From Gammaproteobacteria bacterium (lineage in GTDB: Bacteria; Pseudomonadota; Gammaproteobacteria; Burkholderiales; Gallionellaceae): a stretch of DNA of 64,000 nt. The first letter of the stretch is position 1. Every line of letters starts with the position of its first letter. A model generated the notes under the pieces. It searched no databases and had not been told where the DNA came from. It worked only from the letters and a program-made list of their open reading frames with translations. The stretch lies in contig JAHJNJ010000024.1 of NCBI GenBank assembly GCA_018820925.1, forward strand, positions 1 to 64,000, read 5' to 3'. Below, piece after piece: positions 18,295-28,819 of the stretch. The translations under genes and the position numbers were made by a program.

Positions 18295-19758
18295 CTACAA
18301 CCCCAATTCGCCCCACATCGCATCCACCTTCGCTTTCACTTCCGCATCCATCACGATGGGCGTGCCCCATTCACGTTGCGTCTCGCCCGGCCATTTATTG
18401 GTCGCATCCAGTCCCATCTTGCCACCCAACCCTGAAACAGGACTGGCAAAATCGAGATAGTCGATGGGCGTGTTCTCCACCAGCAAGGTGTCGCGCACCG
18501 GGTCCATGCGCGTGGTGATCGCCCACATGACTTCCTTCCAGTCGCGCGTGTCGATATCGTCGTCCACCACGATGATGAACTTGGTGTACATGAACTGGCG
18601 CAGGAAACTCCAGACGCCGAACATCACGCGCTTGGCATGCCCGGCGTATTGCTTCTTGATGCTCACTACCGCCATGCGATACGAACACCCTTCCGGCGGC
18701 AGGTAGAAATCGGCGATCTCGGGAAATTGTTTTTGCAGCAGCGGCACGAACACTTCGTTCAGCGCCACGCCCAGCATGGCCGGTTCGTCGGGCGGCTTGC
18801 CGGTGTAGGTGGAGTGATAGATGGGATCGCGGCGCATGGTTATTCGCTGGATGGTAAACACAGGGAACTTGTCCTGCTCGTTGTAGTAGCCGGTGTGATC
18901 GCCGTACGGGCCTTCGAGCGCGGTCTCGCCCGGATGAATCACGCCTTCCAGCACGATCTCGGCGGAGGCAGGTACTTGCAGATCGCTGCCGATGCACTTC
19001 ACCAACTCGGTCTTGCTGCCGCGCAGCAATCCGGCGAACTGGTATTCGGATAGCGAATCCGGCACGGGAGTGACCGCGCCGAGGATGGTGGCCGGATCGG
19101 CGCCGATCACTACCGCGACCGGATATGGTTGCCCCGGATTTTTTTCGCAGTGGTCACGAAAATCCAGCGCGCCGCCGCGATGCGCCAGCCAGCGCATGAT
19201 GACTTTGTTCGGCGCGATCACCTGCTGGCGGTAGATACCAAGATTCTGGCGCGGCTTGTTCGGCCCGCGCGTGACGACAAGACCCCAAGTGATGAGCGGT
19301 GCAACATCGCCCGGCCAGCAATGCTGAATTGGCAACTTGCCCAGATCAACATCGTTATCTTCCCACACCACCTCTTGGCACGGCGCGGAAGACAGCACTT
19401 TGGGCGACATCGTAAGAACTTGTTTGAGAATGGGCCATTTCTCCCACGCATCTTTCAGACCCTTGGGTGGTTCGGGTTCTTTCAGGTAAGCGAGCAGCTT
19501 GCCCACTTCGCGCAATGCCGCAGTGGACTCTTCGCCCATGCCCAGCGCCACGCGGCGCGGCGTGCCGAACAGGTTGGCGAGTACCGGCATCTTATGCCCG
19601 ACCACATTCTCGAACAGCAGCGCCGGACCTTGCGCGCGCAGCACGCGGTCGCAGATCTCGGTCATTTCCAGATGCGTTGAAACAGGCGCAGTCACACGCT
19701 TGAGTTCGCCGATTTTCTCCAGTTGGGAGATGAAGTCGCGCAGGTCTTTATATTTCAT
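18295..19758 (-). CDS. ubiD: 3-octaprenyl-4-hydroxybenzoate carboxy-lyase
   Basis: The 487-residue protein is UbiD, the prenylated-FMN-dependent decarboxylase of ubiquinone synthesis. Seen in sequence are the N-terminal [20 protein letters not shown], the central [16 protein letters not shown] block and the C-terminal [15 protein letters not shown]. It needs the prenyl-FMN made by UbiX, which is not in the window. It is convergent with dacB; the two stop codons are only 2 bp apart, leaving no room for a separate terminator. Confidence 0.96.
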   Translation of the reverse strand: MKYKDLRDFISQLEKIGELKRVTAPVSTHLEMTEICDRVLRAQGPALLFENVVGHKMPVLANLFGTPRRVALGMGEESTAALREVGKLLAYLKEPEPPKGLKDAWEKWPILKQVLTMSPKVLSSAPCQEVVWEDNDVDLGKLPIQHCWPGDVAPLITWGLVVTRGPNKPRQNLGIYRQQVIAPNKVIMRWLAHRGGALDFRDHCEKNPGQPYPVAVVIGADPATILGAVTPVPDSLSEYQFAGLLRGSKTELVKCIGSDLQVPASAEIVLEGVIHPGETALEGPYGDHTGYYNEQDKFPVFTIQRITMRRDPIYHSTYTGKPPDEPAMLGVALNEVFVPLLQKQFPEIADFYLPPEGCSYRMAVVSIKKQYAGHAKRVMFGVWSFLRQFMYTKFIIVVDDDIDTRDWKEVMWAITTRMDPVRDTLLVENTPIDYLDFASPVSGLGGKMGLDATNKWPGETQREWGTPIVMDAEVKAKVDAMWGELGL

Positions 19759-19778
19759 TTCAGCATCCCTTCAGACGT

Positions 19779-20165
19779 TTATCTCCCCTCTCCCGCTGGC
19801 GGGAGAGGGGCAGGGGGAGAGGGCTCTGGTATAACCGTCAATCGTATTTGTTCCAACACTCCATCCAACTGTTGCATGACATCATTGTTCCAAAAACGCA
19901 ACACAGTGTAGCCTTGGCTTCTCAACCAATCATCGCGCCGTTGGTCATATTCAATCTGTTCGGAATGCTGTCCACCGTCAAGCTCAACAATCAACATACG
20001 CTCCACGCACACAAAATCGACGATATAGCTGCCGATTGGTTTTTGCCGCTTGAATTTCAAATCCATGAAACGGTGTGCCCGCAGGTGATACCACAATCGC
20101 AGTTCGGCTTCAGTTTGGTTTGAGCGTAAGGCCTTGGCGTTGTCCAAGATTTCGTTCTCAATCAC
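19779..20165 (-). CDS. DUF559 (Vsr-like) endonuclease-fold protein inside repeats
   Basis: About 128 residues with the DUF559 pattern: TEAELRLWYHLRAHRF, FKRQKPIGSYIVDFVC, LIVELDGGQHSEQ and VLRFWNNDVM. The fold is that of very-short-patch-repair and related PD-(D/E)XK nucleases, with the Asp, Glu and Gln of D-F-V-C and E-L-D-G-G-Q-H as likely active-site residues. I start at GTG 20165, which has GAGAGGG upstream; a TTG at 20195 lies within the repeat. The last residues (SPPAPLPPAGEGR) are translated from the flanking repeat. Function is unknown; linkage with repeats suggests a mobile cassette. Confidence 0.8.
   Translation of the reverse strand: MIENEILDNAKALRSNQTEAELRLWYHLRAHRFMDLKFKRQKPIGSYIVDFVCVERMLIVELDGGQHSEQIEYDQRRDDWLRSQGYTVLRFWNNDVMQQLDGVLEQIRLTVIPEPSPPAPLPPAGEGR
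19782..19824. repeat. GC-rich palindromic repeat at the DUF559 3' end
   Basis: CTCTCCCGC-TGG-CGGGAGAG forms a perfect hairpin followed by GGGCAGGGGGAGAG. It encodes the C-terminus of the DUF559 protein and mirrors the repeat at its other end (20169-20206). It is related to the dispersed CCCTCCCCCTGCAAGGGGGAGGG family. Confidence 0.75.
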
Positions 20166-20168
20166 AGA

Positions 20169-20206
20169 ACCCTCTCCCCTGCCCCTCTCCCACAAGTGGG
20201 AGAGGA
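20169..20206. repeat. GC-rich palindromic repeat at the DUF559 5' end
   Basis: CCCTCTCCCCTGCCCCTCTCCCAC followed by AAGTGGGAGAGG forms a hairpin of the same type as at 19782-19824 but inverted, so the DUF559 gene is bracketed by inverted repeats. Confidence 0.75.
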
Positions 20207-20212
20207 TGTGCC

Positions 20213-21085
20213 CTAATAAAATCTCGCCTCGCCCTCCGGCCGCGTCTTGAACCGCTTGTGCAGCCAGAAATACTGTTCCGGCATTTCACGGATGCGGTCT
20301 TCGATAAATGCATTCATGCGCCGCGCATCGGCGACGTCGTCGCCGCTGGGATAATTCTCCCATGCCGGATAGAACGTCAGCACATATCCTTGCCCACCCG
20401 GCAACACGCACGTGATGCTGGGCACCACCTTGGCGCCGGTCATTTGCGCGATGCGCGGCAACGAGGTCATGGTGGCGGCAGGCACGCCAAAAAAGGGAAT
20501 GAATGCGCCGTCCTTGACACCCTGATCCTGATCCGGCGGATAGATGAACGGCAAGCCTTTGCGCATCCCCTTGAGGATGGGACGCAAACCTTCCTGCCGC
20601 GAATACAGATGCTGGTTGCGGAAACGGGCGCGCTTCTTCAGCAGCAACTCGGTCAGGTACACGTTCTTCTGGTTCGCATACATGCACACGGTGTCCACCT
20701 GCTGCGCGATCCATTGTCCGCCGGTATCCATGCCGACAAAATGCGGGGTGAGCAGGATCATCGGCTGGCCTTTCCACGCTTCGAAATGCTCGACCCCTTC
20801 AACGCGAATCAGCGAATTGATGCGTTCCGCACTCGACCACCACACGATGCTGCGTTCGATGAGGCCGCGCATGAACATCCTGAAATGTCCGCGCAGCAGT
20901 TTTTTGCGCGCCTTTTCGTCCATGTCGGGGAAGCACAGTCGGAGATTGGTATCCCCCACAAAACGGCGTTCGGCGGCAAACGGGTAAGCCAGCGTACCGA
21001 GCACATTACCAATAGCCACAATGACGCGAAACGGCAAAAAATGGATCAGCCAGAAAAATAAAACGCCGAGTCGTGCCAACATCAA
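20213..21085 (-). CDS. Lipid A biosynthesis acyltransferase (LpxL/HtrB family)
   Basis: The 290-residue protein has an N-terminal membrane anchor and the family motifs MILLTPHFVGMDTGG (catalytic H-x4-D/E type), FIYPPDQDQG and FFGVPAATMTSLPRIA. Enzymes of this family add secondary acyl chains to the Kdo2-lipid A precursor at the inner membrane. Its ATG overlaps the stop of the upstream homologue by 4 bp, so two paralogous acyltransferases are coupled. Which acyl chain each transfers cannot be read from sequence. Confidence 0.9.
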   Translation of the reverse strand: MMLARLGVLFFWLIHFLPFRVIVAIGNVLGTLAYPFAAERRFVGDTNLRLCFPDMDEKARKKLLRGHFRMFMRGLIERSIVWWSSAERINSLIRVEGVEHFEAWKGQPMILLTPHFVGMDTGGQWIAQQVDTVCMYANQKNVYLTELLLKKRARFRNQHLYSRQEGLRPILKGMRKGLPFIYPPDQDQGVKDGAFIPFFGVPAATMTSLPRIAQMTGAKVVPSITCVLPGGQGYVLTFYPAWENYPSGDDVADARRMNAFIEDRIREMPEQYFWLHKRFKTRPEGEARFY

Positions 21086-21945
21086 TGCTCCTTGCTTGCC
21101 TCCGGCGGCAACGCGCCGCGCGGGACTTTATAACGGTTGTAACTCCACAGGTACTGATCGGGGTGGTTGCGTATCACCGTTTCCAGTGCCGCGTTCATCT
21201 GTCTGGGGATGGATTCTGCCGCAGCGAAGGACAGCTGAGTGAAATGCAAAGCATAGCCTTTCCCGCGCGCCAGACGTTCGCTGTGACACATCACCACCGC
21301 CGCCCCGCTGGATTCCATCAACCGCCCGATCAGCGTCATCGTGTAGGCAGGCCGTCCAAAGAATGGCGCCCATTCGCCTTCGCCATTGCCCGGTACCTGA
21401 TCCGGCAACACGCCGATGACCTGCCCCTTTTTGAGCGCTTTGAGCAATTGGCGAACTCCGCCCAGATCGGTCGGGGCCAACTTCATCTGCCCGCGCTCCC
21501 GACCTTCATGCATGAGCGTATCCAGAAACTTCCAGCGCGGCCGACGATACATACACGTCATCGGCTGGCGCGCGGCAATATACAAACCAATGACTTCGAA
21601 ACAACCGATATGCGGCGTCAGCACAATCACGCCCTTGCCCCGTGCATGCGCAGCTTCAAAGTGCTCCCAACCGTGGCACAGTTGTACGCTGGCGACCACC
21701 TTCTCAAAAGGTCGACGCCACACCCAGGGCAATTCCATCACCCCTTTGCCCATTTCGCGAATATTGGTGTGCAGCAAGCGACGCGTTGCGGATTCTGACC
21801 GTGCCAGCCCGGCCTTTTGCAGATTTTCTCGCAAACGGGCGGCATAACGACCGGAGGACAGAAAGGTCAACCAACCGAATAGCGCGCCAAGCCGATGCAA
21901 TGCCGACAAAGGCAGCCGCGCTAACACATCAAACAGAATAACCAT
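21082..21945 (-). CDS. Lysophospholipid/lipid A acyltransferase family protein
   Basis: The 287-residue paralogue of the next gene has motifs VIVLTPHIGCFEVIGLYIA, MYRRPRWKFLD, GVLPDQVPGNGEGEWAPFFG and PAYTMTLIGRL. It likely acts as a second late acyltransferase in lipid A synthesis. It is first in a two-gene operon and divergent from metK, with about 80 bp between starts. Assignment as LpxL versus LpxM is left open. Confidence 0.9.
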   Translation of the reverse strand: MVILFDVLARLPLSALHRLGALFGWLTFLSSGRYAARLRENLQKAGLARSESATRRLLHTNIREMGKGVMELPWVWRRPFEKVVASVQLCHGWEHFEAAHARGKGVIVLTPHIGCFEVIGLYIAARQPMTCMYRRPRWKFLDTLMHEGRERGQMKLAPTDLGGVRQLLKALKKGQVIGVLPDQVPGNGEGEWAPFFGRPAYTMTLIGRLMESSGAAVVMCHSERLARGKGYALHFTQLSFAAAESIPRQMNAALETVIRNHPDQYLWSYNRYKVPRGALPPEASKEH

Positions 21946-21983
21946 TCAGAAAAACCCATTAAATCAAAAAGGCGGGGATTTGG

Positions 21984-21989
21984 TATACT
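21984..21989 (+). promoter_or_regulatory. Extended -10 box of the metK promoter
   Basis: TATACT preceded by TGG lies 40 bp upstream of the metK ATG. A -35 hexamer at the proper distance is weak, so this would depend on the extended -10 contact. The metK start has GGAGAG 7 nt upstream. Confidence 0.4.
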
Positions 21990-22028
21990 GCGCGCCCATT
22001 TAACTACTGAAGCAACAATCGGAGAGCC

Positions 22029-23192
22029 ATGAGCGAATACTATTTCACATCCGAATCCGTGTCCGAGGGCCATCCGGACAAGGTTGCAGACCAAATCTCC
22101 GACGCGATCGTTGACGCGATTCTAGCGCAGGACCAGCATTCACGCATCGCCGCAGAAACCCTGGTCACCACTGGACTGGTGGTACTGGCCGGCGAAATCA
22201 CCACCAACGCCCAAGTCAATTTCGCCAAAGTGGCGCGCGAAACCATCCGCAAGATCGGCTACGACGATCCCAGCCTGCGCTTCGATGCCGACGGTTGCTC
22301 GGTACATGTGTGCTACGGAACTCAGAGCCCCGATATTGCACAAGGCGTGGACAAAGCCTACGACGACACACTCGACCAGGGCGCGGGCGACCAGGGCCTG
22401 ATGTTCGGTTATGCCTGCCGCGAAACCGACGTGCTGATGCCGCTGCCTATTTATCTTTCGCACCGCCTGGTCGAACGCCAGGCGCAACTGCGCCGCGACG
22501 GCCGCTTGAGCTGGCTGCGCCCGGACGCGAAGTCACAAGTCACCATCAAGTATGTGGACGACAAACCATTCAGCATCGACACCGTGGTGCTTTCCACGCA
22601 GCACTCGCCGGACATTTCGCTGGAACAGATCCGTGAAGCCGTCATCGAGGAAGTCATCAAGCCCGTATTGCCCAAGGAGCTCATCAAGGGCGATATCAAG
22701 TACCTGGTGAATCCGACCGGCCGTTTCGTCATCGGCGGCCCGCACGGCGATGCCGGCCTGACCGGACGCAAGATCATTGTCGACACCTACGGCGGCGCAG
22801 CCCCGCACGGCGGCGGCGCGTTCTCCGGCAAGGATCCGTCCAAGGTTGACCGCTCGGCGGCTTACGCCGGACGTTATGTGGCAAAGAACATCGTTGCTGC
22901 CGGACTGGCCGACAAATGCCTGGTACAGATCAGTTACGCCATCGGCGTGGCGCATCCCACCAGCATCATGGTCACCACTTATGGCACGGGCAAGGTTTCC
23001 GACGACAAGATCACCGCGCTGGTGAAGAAACATTTCGACCTGCGCCCGAAGGGCATCGTGCAGATGCTCGACCTGCTGCGCCCGATCTACCAGAAAACGG
23101 CGGCTTACGGCCACTTCGGTCGTGAAGAGCCGGAATTCAAGTGGGAAGCCACGGATAAAGCTGCGGCACTTCGTGCCGATGCTGGCTTGTAA
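22029..23192 (+). CDS. metK: S-adenosylmethionine synthetase
   Basis: The 387-residue enzyme makes S-adenosylmethionine from methionine and ATP. Diagnostic segments are [20 protein letters not shown] (methionine and Mg/K site), the [16 protein letters not shown] hexapeptide region and [19 protein letters not shown]. It stands at the head of a methyl-cycle block with ahcY and metF. A palindromic repeat separates it from the SAH riboswitch of ahcY, so metK and ahcY are probably separate transcripts. Confidence 0.98.
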   Translation: MSEYYFTSESVSEGHPDKVADQISDAIVDAILAQDQHSRIAAETLVTTGLVVLAGEITTNAQVNFAKVARETIRKIGYDDPSLRFDADGCSVHVCYGTQSPDIAQGVDKAYDDTLDQGAGDQGLMFGYACRETDVLMPLPIYLSHRLVERQAQLRRDGRLSWLRPDAKSQVTIKYVDDKPFSIDTVVLSTQHSPDISLEQIREAVIEEVIKPVLPKELIKGDIKYLVNPTGRFVIGGPHGDAGLTGRKIIVDTYGGAAPHGGGAFSGKDPSKVDRSAAYAGRYVAKNIVAAGLADKCLVQISYAIGVAHPTSIMVTTYGTGKVSDDKITALVKKHFDLRPKGIVQMLDLLRPIYQKTAAYGHFGREEPEFKWEATDKAAALRADAGL

Positions 23193-23202
23193 GAAATGAC
23201 GT

Positions 23203-23277
23203 AGGGTGGGCACGTTTTTCGTGCCCACGCGGAAATTTTACCAATCACAGCGTGGGCACCAAAAACGTGCCCACCCT
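23203..23277. repeat. Palindromic repeat, AGGGTGGGCAC family
   Basis: Arms of 28 nt (AGGGTGGGCACGTTTTTCGT and continuing, 23203-23230; complement at 23250-23277) close a 19-nt loop. The same family occurs at 35038-35065 (half), 58271-58343 and 59551-59620. Here it lies between metK and ahcY and could act as a transcript-end hairpin. Confidence 0.85.
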
Positions 23278-23298
23278 GCAAAAACGTATCACCCATCC

Positions 23299-23383
23299 CG
23301 CCGAGGGGCGCTGCAGCAGTTACCATCAGGTGAACCTGTCAGGCTCGGTAGGAATGGCTCAACATGTAGCAACGGCGCCCATT
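23299..23383 (+). promoter_or_regulatory. SAH riboswitch upstream of ahcY
   Basis: CCGAGGGGCGCTGCAGC (23301 on), CAGGCTCGG (23340-23348) and CAACGGCGCCCA (23370-23381) match the conserved blocks of the S-adenosylhomocysteine riboswitch. CCGAG pairs with CTCGG as P1, and GGGCGC (23306-23311) can pair with GCGCCC (23375-23380) as the pseudoknot. A variable hairpin lies between them. SAH binding is known to turn on expression of recycling genes, which fits ahcY just downstream. Confidence 0.92.
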
Positions 23384-23410
23384 CATTATTTATTGTGAAT
23401 GGAGAACGTT

Positions 23411-24805
<1,395 letters not shown>

Positions 24806-24872
24806 GCAGCTTGATGCGGGTATGATTGCGGGGGCGGGGTTGCCGCCCCTTCACTTATTGAAAAAGAAAACG

Positions 24873-25262
24873 ATGCTGTTTCGACTGCTACTTATCTGGA
24901 CCTTGAACGCACTCGCCCTGGTGGCGGTGGCGAATTTCGTCCCCGGCATTCATGTGGACGGATTCATGGCGGCGTTCATTGCCGCTTTGATTCTTGGGCT
25001 CGTCAACACGCTCGTCCGCCCCATCTTTCTGGTGCTGACCCTGCCCGCCACCGTGCTTACACTGGGATTGTTCATCTTCGTCATCAACGGCTTGATGTTC
25101 TGGTTCGCGGGTTCCATCCTGCGCGGATTTTATGTAGACAGCTTCTGGCACGGCGTATTGGGCGCGGTCCTGTACAGCCTCTTTACCTGGGCGCTGAGTT
25201 CAGCCGCCACACAACTTCTTGCGAGAAAACATGGCAATCACGAAAACACCGATCAGTTTTGA
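24873..25262 (+). CDS. Phage-holin-4-like small membrane protein
   Basis: The 129-residue product has four hydrophobic helices and the pattern LNALALVAVANFVPGIHVDGF, LVNTLVRPIFLVLTLPATVLT and GLMFWFAGSILRGF. This is the COG1950/phage-holin-4-2 family. The family name is historical and no lysis function is implied. It is a recurrent neighbour of ahcY and metF in proteobacteria (established knowledge). Its end overlaps metF by 32 bp, so it is translated in the same mRNA. Confidence 0.88.
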   Translation: MLFRLLLIWTLNALALVAVANFVPGIHVDGFMAAFIAALILGLVNTLVRPIFLVLTLPATVLTLGLFIFVINGLMFWFAGSILRGFYVDSFWHGVLGAVLYSLFTWALSSAATQLLARKHGNHENTDQF

Positions 25263-26073
25263 GTTTTATCCGCCGCAAACGCCGGAAGGCGCGGAACGGT
25301 TAGCCGTCGTACGCCAGCGTCTCGCCGCGCTCAAGCCGGAATATTTTTCCGTCACTTTCGGCGCGGGCGGCTCCACACAAGACCGCACACTGGAGACGAT
25401 CAAACAAATCCACGCCGAGGGACACACTGCGACACCGCATCTGTCCTGCGTCGGCTCCACCCGCGACAATGTCCGCGCCCTGCTGTTCACCTACAAGGAC
25501 ATGGGCATCAAACACCTCGTCGCTTTGCGCGGCGATCTTCCGTCCGGCATGCACAGCATCGGCGAGTTCCAGTACGCCAACGAACTGGTGTCGTTCATCC
25601 GCGCGCAGACCGGCGACCATTTCCACATCGACGTCGCGGCCTACCCGGAGTTTCACCCGCAAGCGAAGTCCGCGCGCGACGACATGCTCAATTTCAAGCG
25701 CAAAATGAACGCGGGCGCCAACTCGGCCATCACGCAATACTTTTTCAACGCGGATGCTTACTTCCGCTTCGTCGAAGAAACGCGCAAGCTCGGCGTCACC
25801 GCACCCATCGTGCCGGGCATCATGCCCATCGTGCGTTTCTCGCAGCTCGCGCGTTTCTCCGACAACTGCGGCGCTGAAATTCCGCGCTGGATGCGCAAGA
25901 CCATGGAAGGGTACGGCGACGACACAGAGTCGATTCAGAACTTCGGCCTCGATGTCGTGACGCGTTTATGCGAAAAACTCATCGCGGGCGGCGCACCGGC
26001 AATGCACTTCTACACGCTGAACCAGGCGACCGCTTCCGTAGAGATACTGCGGCGACTGGGCTACAGGGCATGA
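25231..26073 (+). CDS. metF: 5,10-methylenetetrahydrofolate reductase
   Basis: The 280-residue flavoprotein reduces methylene-THF to methyl-THF, the methyl donor for methionine synthesis from homocysteine. The signature is SFEFYPPQTPEG near the N-terminus, followed by VTFGAGGSTQDRT, HLSCVGSTRDN, ALRGDLPSG and TQYFFNADAYFRF. ATG 25231 is used because it gives the family N-terminus; it overlaps the upstream membrane gene. Together with ahcY and metK it completes most of the activated methyl cycle. Confidence 0.96.
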   Translation: MAITKTPISFEFYPPQTPEGAERLAVVRQRLAALKPEYFSVTFGAGGSTQDRTLETIKQIHAEGHTATPHLSCVGSTRDNVRALLFTYKDMGIKHLVALRGDLPSGMHSIGEFQYANELVSFIRAQTGDHFHIDVAAYPEFHPQAKSARDDMLNFKRKMNAGANSAITQYFFNADAYFRFVEETRKLGVTAPIVPGIMPIVRFSQLARFSDNCGAEIPRWMRKTMEGYGDDTESIQNFGLDVVTRLCEKLIAGGAPAMHFYTLNQATASVEILRRLGYRA

Positions 26074-26080
26074 TTATTTA

Positions 26081-26152
26081 TCCGCAGATTACGCAGATTT
26101 ACACGGATTGGGTTTTGAAACTGAATCTGTGTAAATCTGCGTAATCAGCGGA
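26081..26152. repeat. Inverted repeat (hairpin) after metF
   Basis: Two 29-nt arms (26081-26109 starting TCCGCAGATTACGCAGATTT; 26124-26152) pair with two mismatches around a 14-nt loop. There is no T-run. It may help end the metF transcript or be a dispersed palindromic element; the next gene starts 13 bp later. Confidence 0.75.
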
Positions 26153-26164
26153 CAGGGTTATGAT

Positions 26165-27502
26165 TTGAAGACTCCCGAACTCCTCCTCCCCGCCGGCACC
26201 CTCGACAAAATGCGCACTGCCTACGCCTACGGCGCGGACGCGGTGTACGCCGGGCAGCCGCGCTATTCGCTGCGTGCGCGCAACAACGAATTCAAGCTGG
26301 AAGAGTTGGGTATCGGCATCCAGGAAGCGCACGCGCTGGGCAAGAAACTGTTCGTTGCCAGCAACCTGATGCCGCACAACGCCAAGGTGAAGACCTACAT
26401 GGCGGATATGCAGCCGGTCATCGAAATGCAGCCGGACGCGCTGATCATGGCCGACCCCGGCCTCATCGCCATGGTGCGCGAACGCTGGCCGGAAATGCAG
26501 ATACACCTTTCGGTGCAGGCCAACACCGTCAACTACGCTGCCGTGAAATTCTGGAAGTCGCTGGGACTGTCGCGCGTGATCCTGTCGCGGGAAATTTCGC
26601 TGGACGAGATCGAGGAAATCCGCCAGCAATGTCCGGATATCGAACTCGAAGTATTCATCCACGGCGCGCTGTGCATCGCCTATTCCGGCCGTTGCCTGCT
26701 CTCCGGCTATTTCAACCACCGCGATGCGAACCAGGGCACCTGCACCAACTCCTGCCGCTGGGATTACAAGGTGGACAGTGCCGAAGAAAGCGACACCGGG
26801 GAAATTCAGAAAATCGATTTCGACTTCGACAGGGCGCTCAGCGAATCCGAACTCTCGGAATGCGGCAACCAGCCGCGCCACCCGCTGGCGGACAAGGTTT
26901 ATGTCATCTCGCGCAAGGACCACCCGGGCGAACTCATGCCGGTGCTGGAAGACGAGCACGGCACCTACATCATGAACTCCAAAGACTTGCGCGCGGTCGA
27001 GCATGTCGAGCGGCTGGTAAAGATCGGTGTGGATTCGCTCAAGGTCGAGGGCCGCACCAAATCCATCTACTACGTGGCGCGCACCGCGCAGGTGTATCGC
27101 CAGGCCATCGACGATGCCGTCAAGGGCCGTCCGTTCAACCTGGAACTGCTGGGCGCGCTGGACGCGCTGGCCAACCGCGGCTATACCGACGGTTTCTACG
27201 AACGCCACCACACCCACGAACAACAGAACTACATGCGCGGCCACTCCGAAAGTTTCCGCCAGCAATATGTCGGCGACATCGTGGCCTGCGCCAACGGCAT
27301 GGCCGAGATCGACGTGAAGAACCGCTTCAGCGTGGGCGACAAACTCGAAATCATCCATCCCTCCGGCAACAGCATTGTCGAACTGAAGGAGATGAAGAGC
27401 CTGGATGGCGAAGCGCTCAGCGTTGCACCCGGCAGCGGGCATCACGTGCGGATCCCCTTGCAGGGCGAGTTCGCCAAGGGAATGCTGGCAAGGTTTTTGT
27501 AG
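26165..27502 (+). CDS. trhP: U32 family protein, tRNA uridine hydroxylase type (TrhP/YegQ)
   Basis: The 445-residue protein begins KTPELLLPAGTLDKMRTAYA and carries the U32 signature FIHGALCIAYSGRCLLSGYF, followed by the Cys pair in NQGTCTNSCRW. Members of this branch (YegQ/TrhP) hydroxylate wobble uridine of tRNAs in a prephenate-dependent reaction; the old name is collagenase-like peptidase. The start is TTG at 26165, since the nearby ATG at 26160 is followed by a stop. Length agrees with TrhP. Confidence 0.88.
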   Translation: MKTPELLLPAGTLDKMRTAYAYGADAVYAGQPRYSLRARNNEFKLEELGIGIQEAHALGKKLFVASNLMPHNAKVKTYMADMQPVIEMQPDALIMADPGLIAMVRERWPEMQIHLSVQANTVNYAAVKFWKSLGLSRVILSREISLDEIEEIRQQCPDIELEVFIHGALCIAYSGRCLLSGYFNHRDANQGTCTNSCRWDYKVDSAEESDTGEIQKIDFDFDRALSESELSECGNQPRHPLADKVYVISRKDHPGELMPVLEDEHGTYIMNSKDLRAVEHVERLVKIGVDSLKVEGRTKSIYYVARTAQVYRQAIDDAVKGRPFNLELLGALDALANRGYTDGFYERHHTHEQQNYMRGHSESFRQQYVGDIVACANGMAEIDVKNRFSVGDKLEIIHPSGNSIVELKEMKSLDGEALSVAPGSGHHVRIPLQGEFAKGMLARFL

Positions 27503-27673
27503 CCCGGATTTCCCGGCTCCGGGGTGGCGGCATTTGAATTAAGCCCTACTTAAGAAATGCCTTCTATGCTTCGCTCCACTTTCTTCCAATCCGCCGCTTT
27601 ACGGCCTTGCATCATTGGCGACTGCCTGCAGTTGGATGCGGCGCTTACGAATTCACTTTAAAGGAGATTTGCA

Positions 27674-28222
27674 ATGAACTTCAGAAACTCCGCGATCCGC
27701 TACGGTTCGCTTTCCATCAGCCTCCACTGGCTCATGCTGCTGTTGTTTATCGCGGTATATGCCACCATCAACCTGCGTGAGCTGTACCCCAAGGGCAGCG
27801 ATCCGCGCGAATTGTTAAAGACCTGGCACTTCATGCTCGGCATGCTGACTTTCGTATTGGTCTGGCTGCGCTTGGCTGCCATCTTCTCCGGCCCCGCCCC
27901 GCTTATCCAGCCCACACTGCCGCGCAGCCAGGAAATCTCCGCCAAACTGCTGCATCTGGCACTCTATGTGCTGATGATTGGCATGCCAATCACGGGCTGG
28001 CTGTTGCTCAGCGCCGCAGGCAAACCAATTCCATTCTTCGGCCTGGAATTACCGGCGCTGATCGGCGAGAACAAAGACCTTGCACATCAGATCAAGGAAG
28101 TGCATGAGTTCGTCGGCACGACGGGATATTTCCTCATCGGCCTGCATGTAGTGGCCGGCTTGTATCATCACTACATCAAACGCGACAACACGCTGACCCG
28201 GATACTTCCCGGCCGCGCATAA
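27674..28222 (+). CDS. Cytochrome b561 family protein
   Basis: The 182-residue inner-membrane protein has four helices with the expected haem-ligand histidines in SISLHWLML, LKTWHFMLGML, LLHLALYVLM and IGLHVVAGLYHHYIKRDN. Such diheme cytochromes pass electrons between quinol and other carriers; some oxidise superoxide (CybB). It has an AGGAGA ribosome site 9 nt before the ATG and stands alone. A specific partner cannot be inferred. Confidence 0.9.
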   Translation: MNFRNSAIRYGSLSISLHWLMLLLFIAVYATINLRELYPKGSDPRELLKTWHFMLGMLTFVLVWLRLAAIFSGPAPLIQPTLPRSQEISAKLLHLALYVLMIGMPITGWLLLSAAGKPIPFFGLELPALIGENKDLAHQIKEVHEFVGTTGYFLIGLHVVAGLYHHYIKRDNTLTRILPGRA

Positions 28223-28331
28223 ATCCCGGATGCCCGGATATCGACCGCGATATCCGGGCGAACCAAATTCAAGCGCACGTTGCTCAAACGGATTGCAGCA
28301 AGGTTTGTTCTGGCTGTATTCTCGAGACAAC

Positions 28332-28811
28332 ATGAAACTCAAAACCATAGGCATATCCCTCATCTGGCTCTTGTTGGCGGGTGCGTTGTTTTACTTTTTC
28401 AATTCGAAAGTACATCCGAACACGGCAGACAAACTGGGCAACAGCGGAGCGGAAGTGAGATTGGAACGGGATCTGAGCGGGCATTACCGCGCCGAGGCAT
28501 ATATCAACGGCGTAAAAACCACTGTCCTGGTCGATACCGGCGCGACGGATGTTTCCATTTCCAGACAGTTTGCCGACAAGCTGGGCATCCAAAGCATCGC
28601 CGCCATCCGCACACAAACTGCAAACGGTGCAACCGTCGGCTATATGACGCGTCTGAACAGCGTAAAATTGGGCGGTATTGAAGCAAACGATGTCGCCGCA
28701 ACCATCGTCGACGATCCCGGGGAAGACATGCTGCTCGGCATGTCCTTCCTGAACCGGATGGATGTGCGGTTGAACAAGGGCATAATGACGATCCGATCCT
28801 CCGCTAACTGA
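28332..28811 (+). CDS. Membrane-anchored retropepsin-like aspartic protease
   Basis: The 159-residue product has an N-terminal membrane segment (residues 6-24) and a retroviral-type aspartyl protease domain with the catalytic VLVDTGATDVSIS. The flap-like QTANGATVGYMTRL and the LLGMSFLNRMDV tail identify the TIGR02281 family. These proteases act as dimers facing the periplasm; substrates are mostly unknown. The start at 28332 avoids an upstream in-frame extension that lacks a ribosome site. Confidence 0.88.
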   Translation: MKLKTIGISLIWLLLAGALFYFFNSKVHPNTADKLGNSGAEVRLERDLSGHYRAEAYINGVKTTVLVDTGATDVSISRQFADKLGIQSIAAIRTQTANGATVGYMTRLNSVKLGGIEANDVAATIVDDPGEDMLLGMSFLNRMDVRLNKGIMTIRSSAN

Positions 28812-28819
28812 ACCAAACC

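Noticed and set aside
24873-25262. Holin-like gene as sign of a prophage
   Set aside because: It is embedded between ahcY and metF with overlap; no other phage gene is present, and this family is common outside phages.
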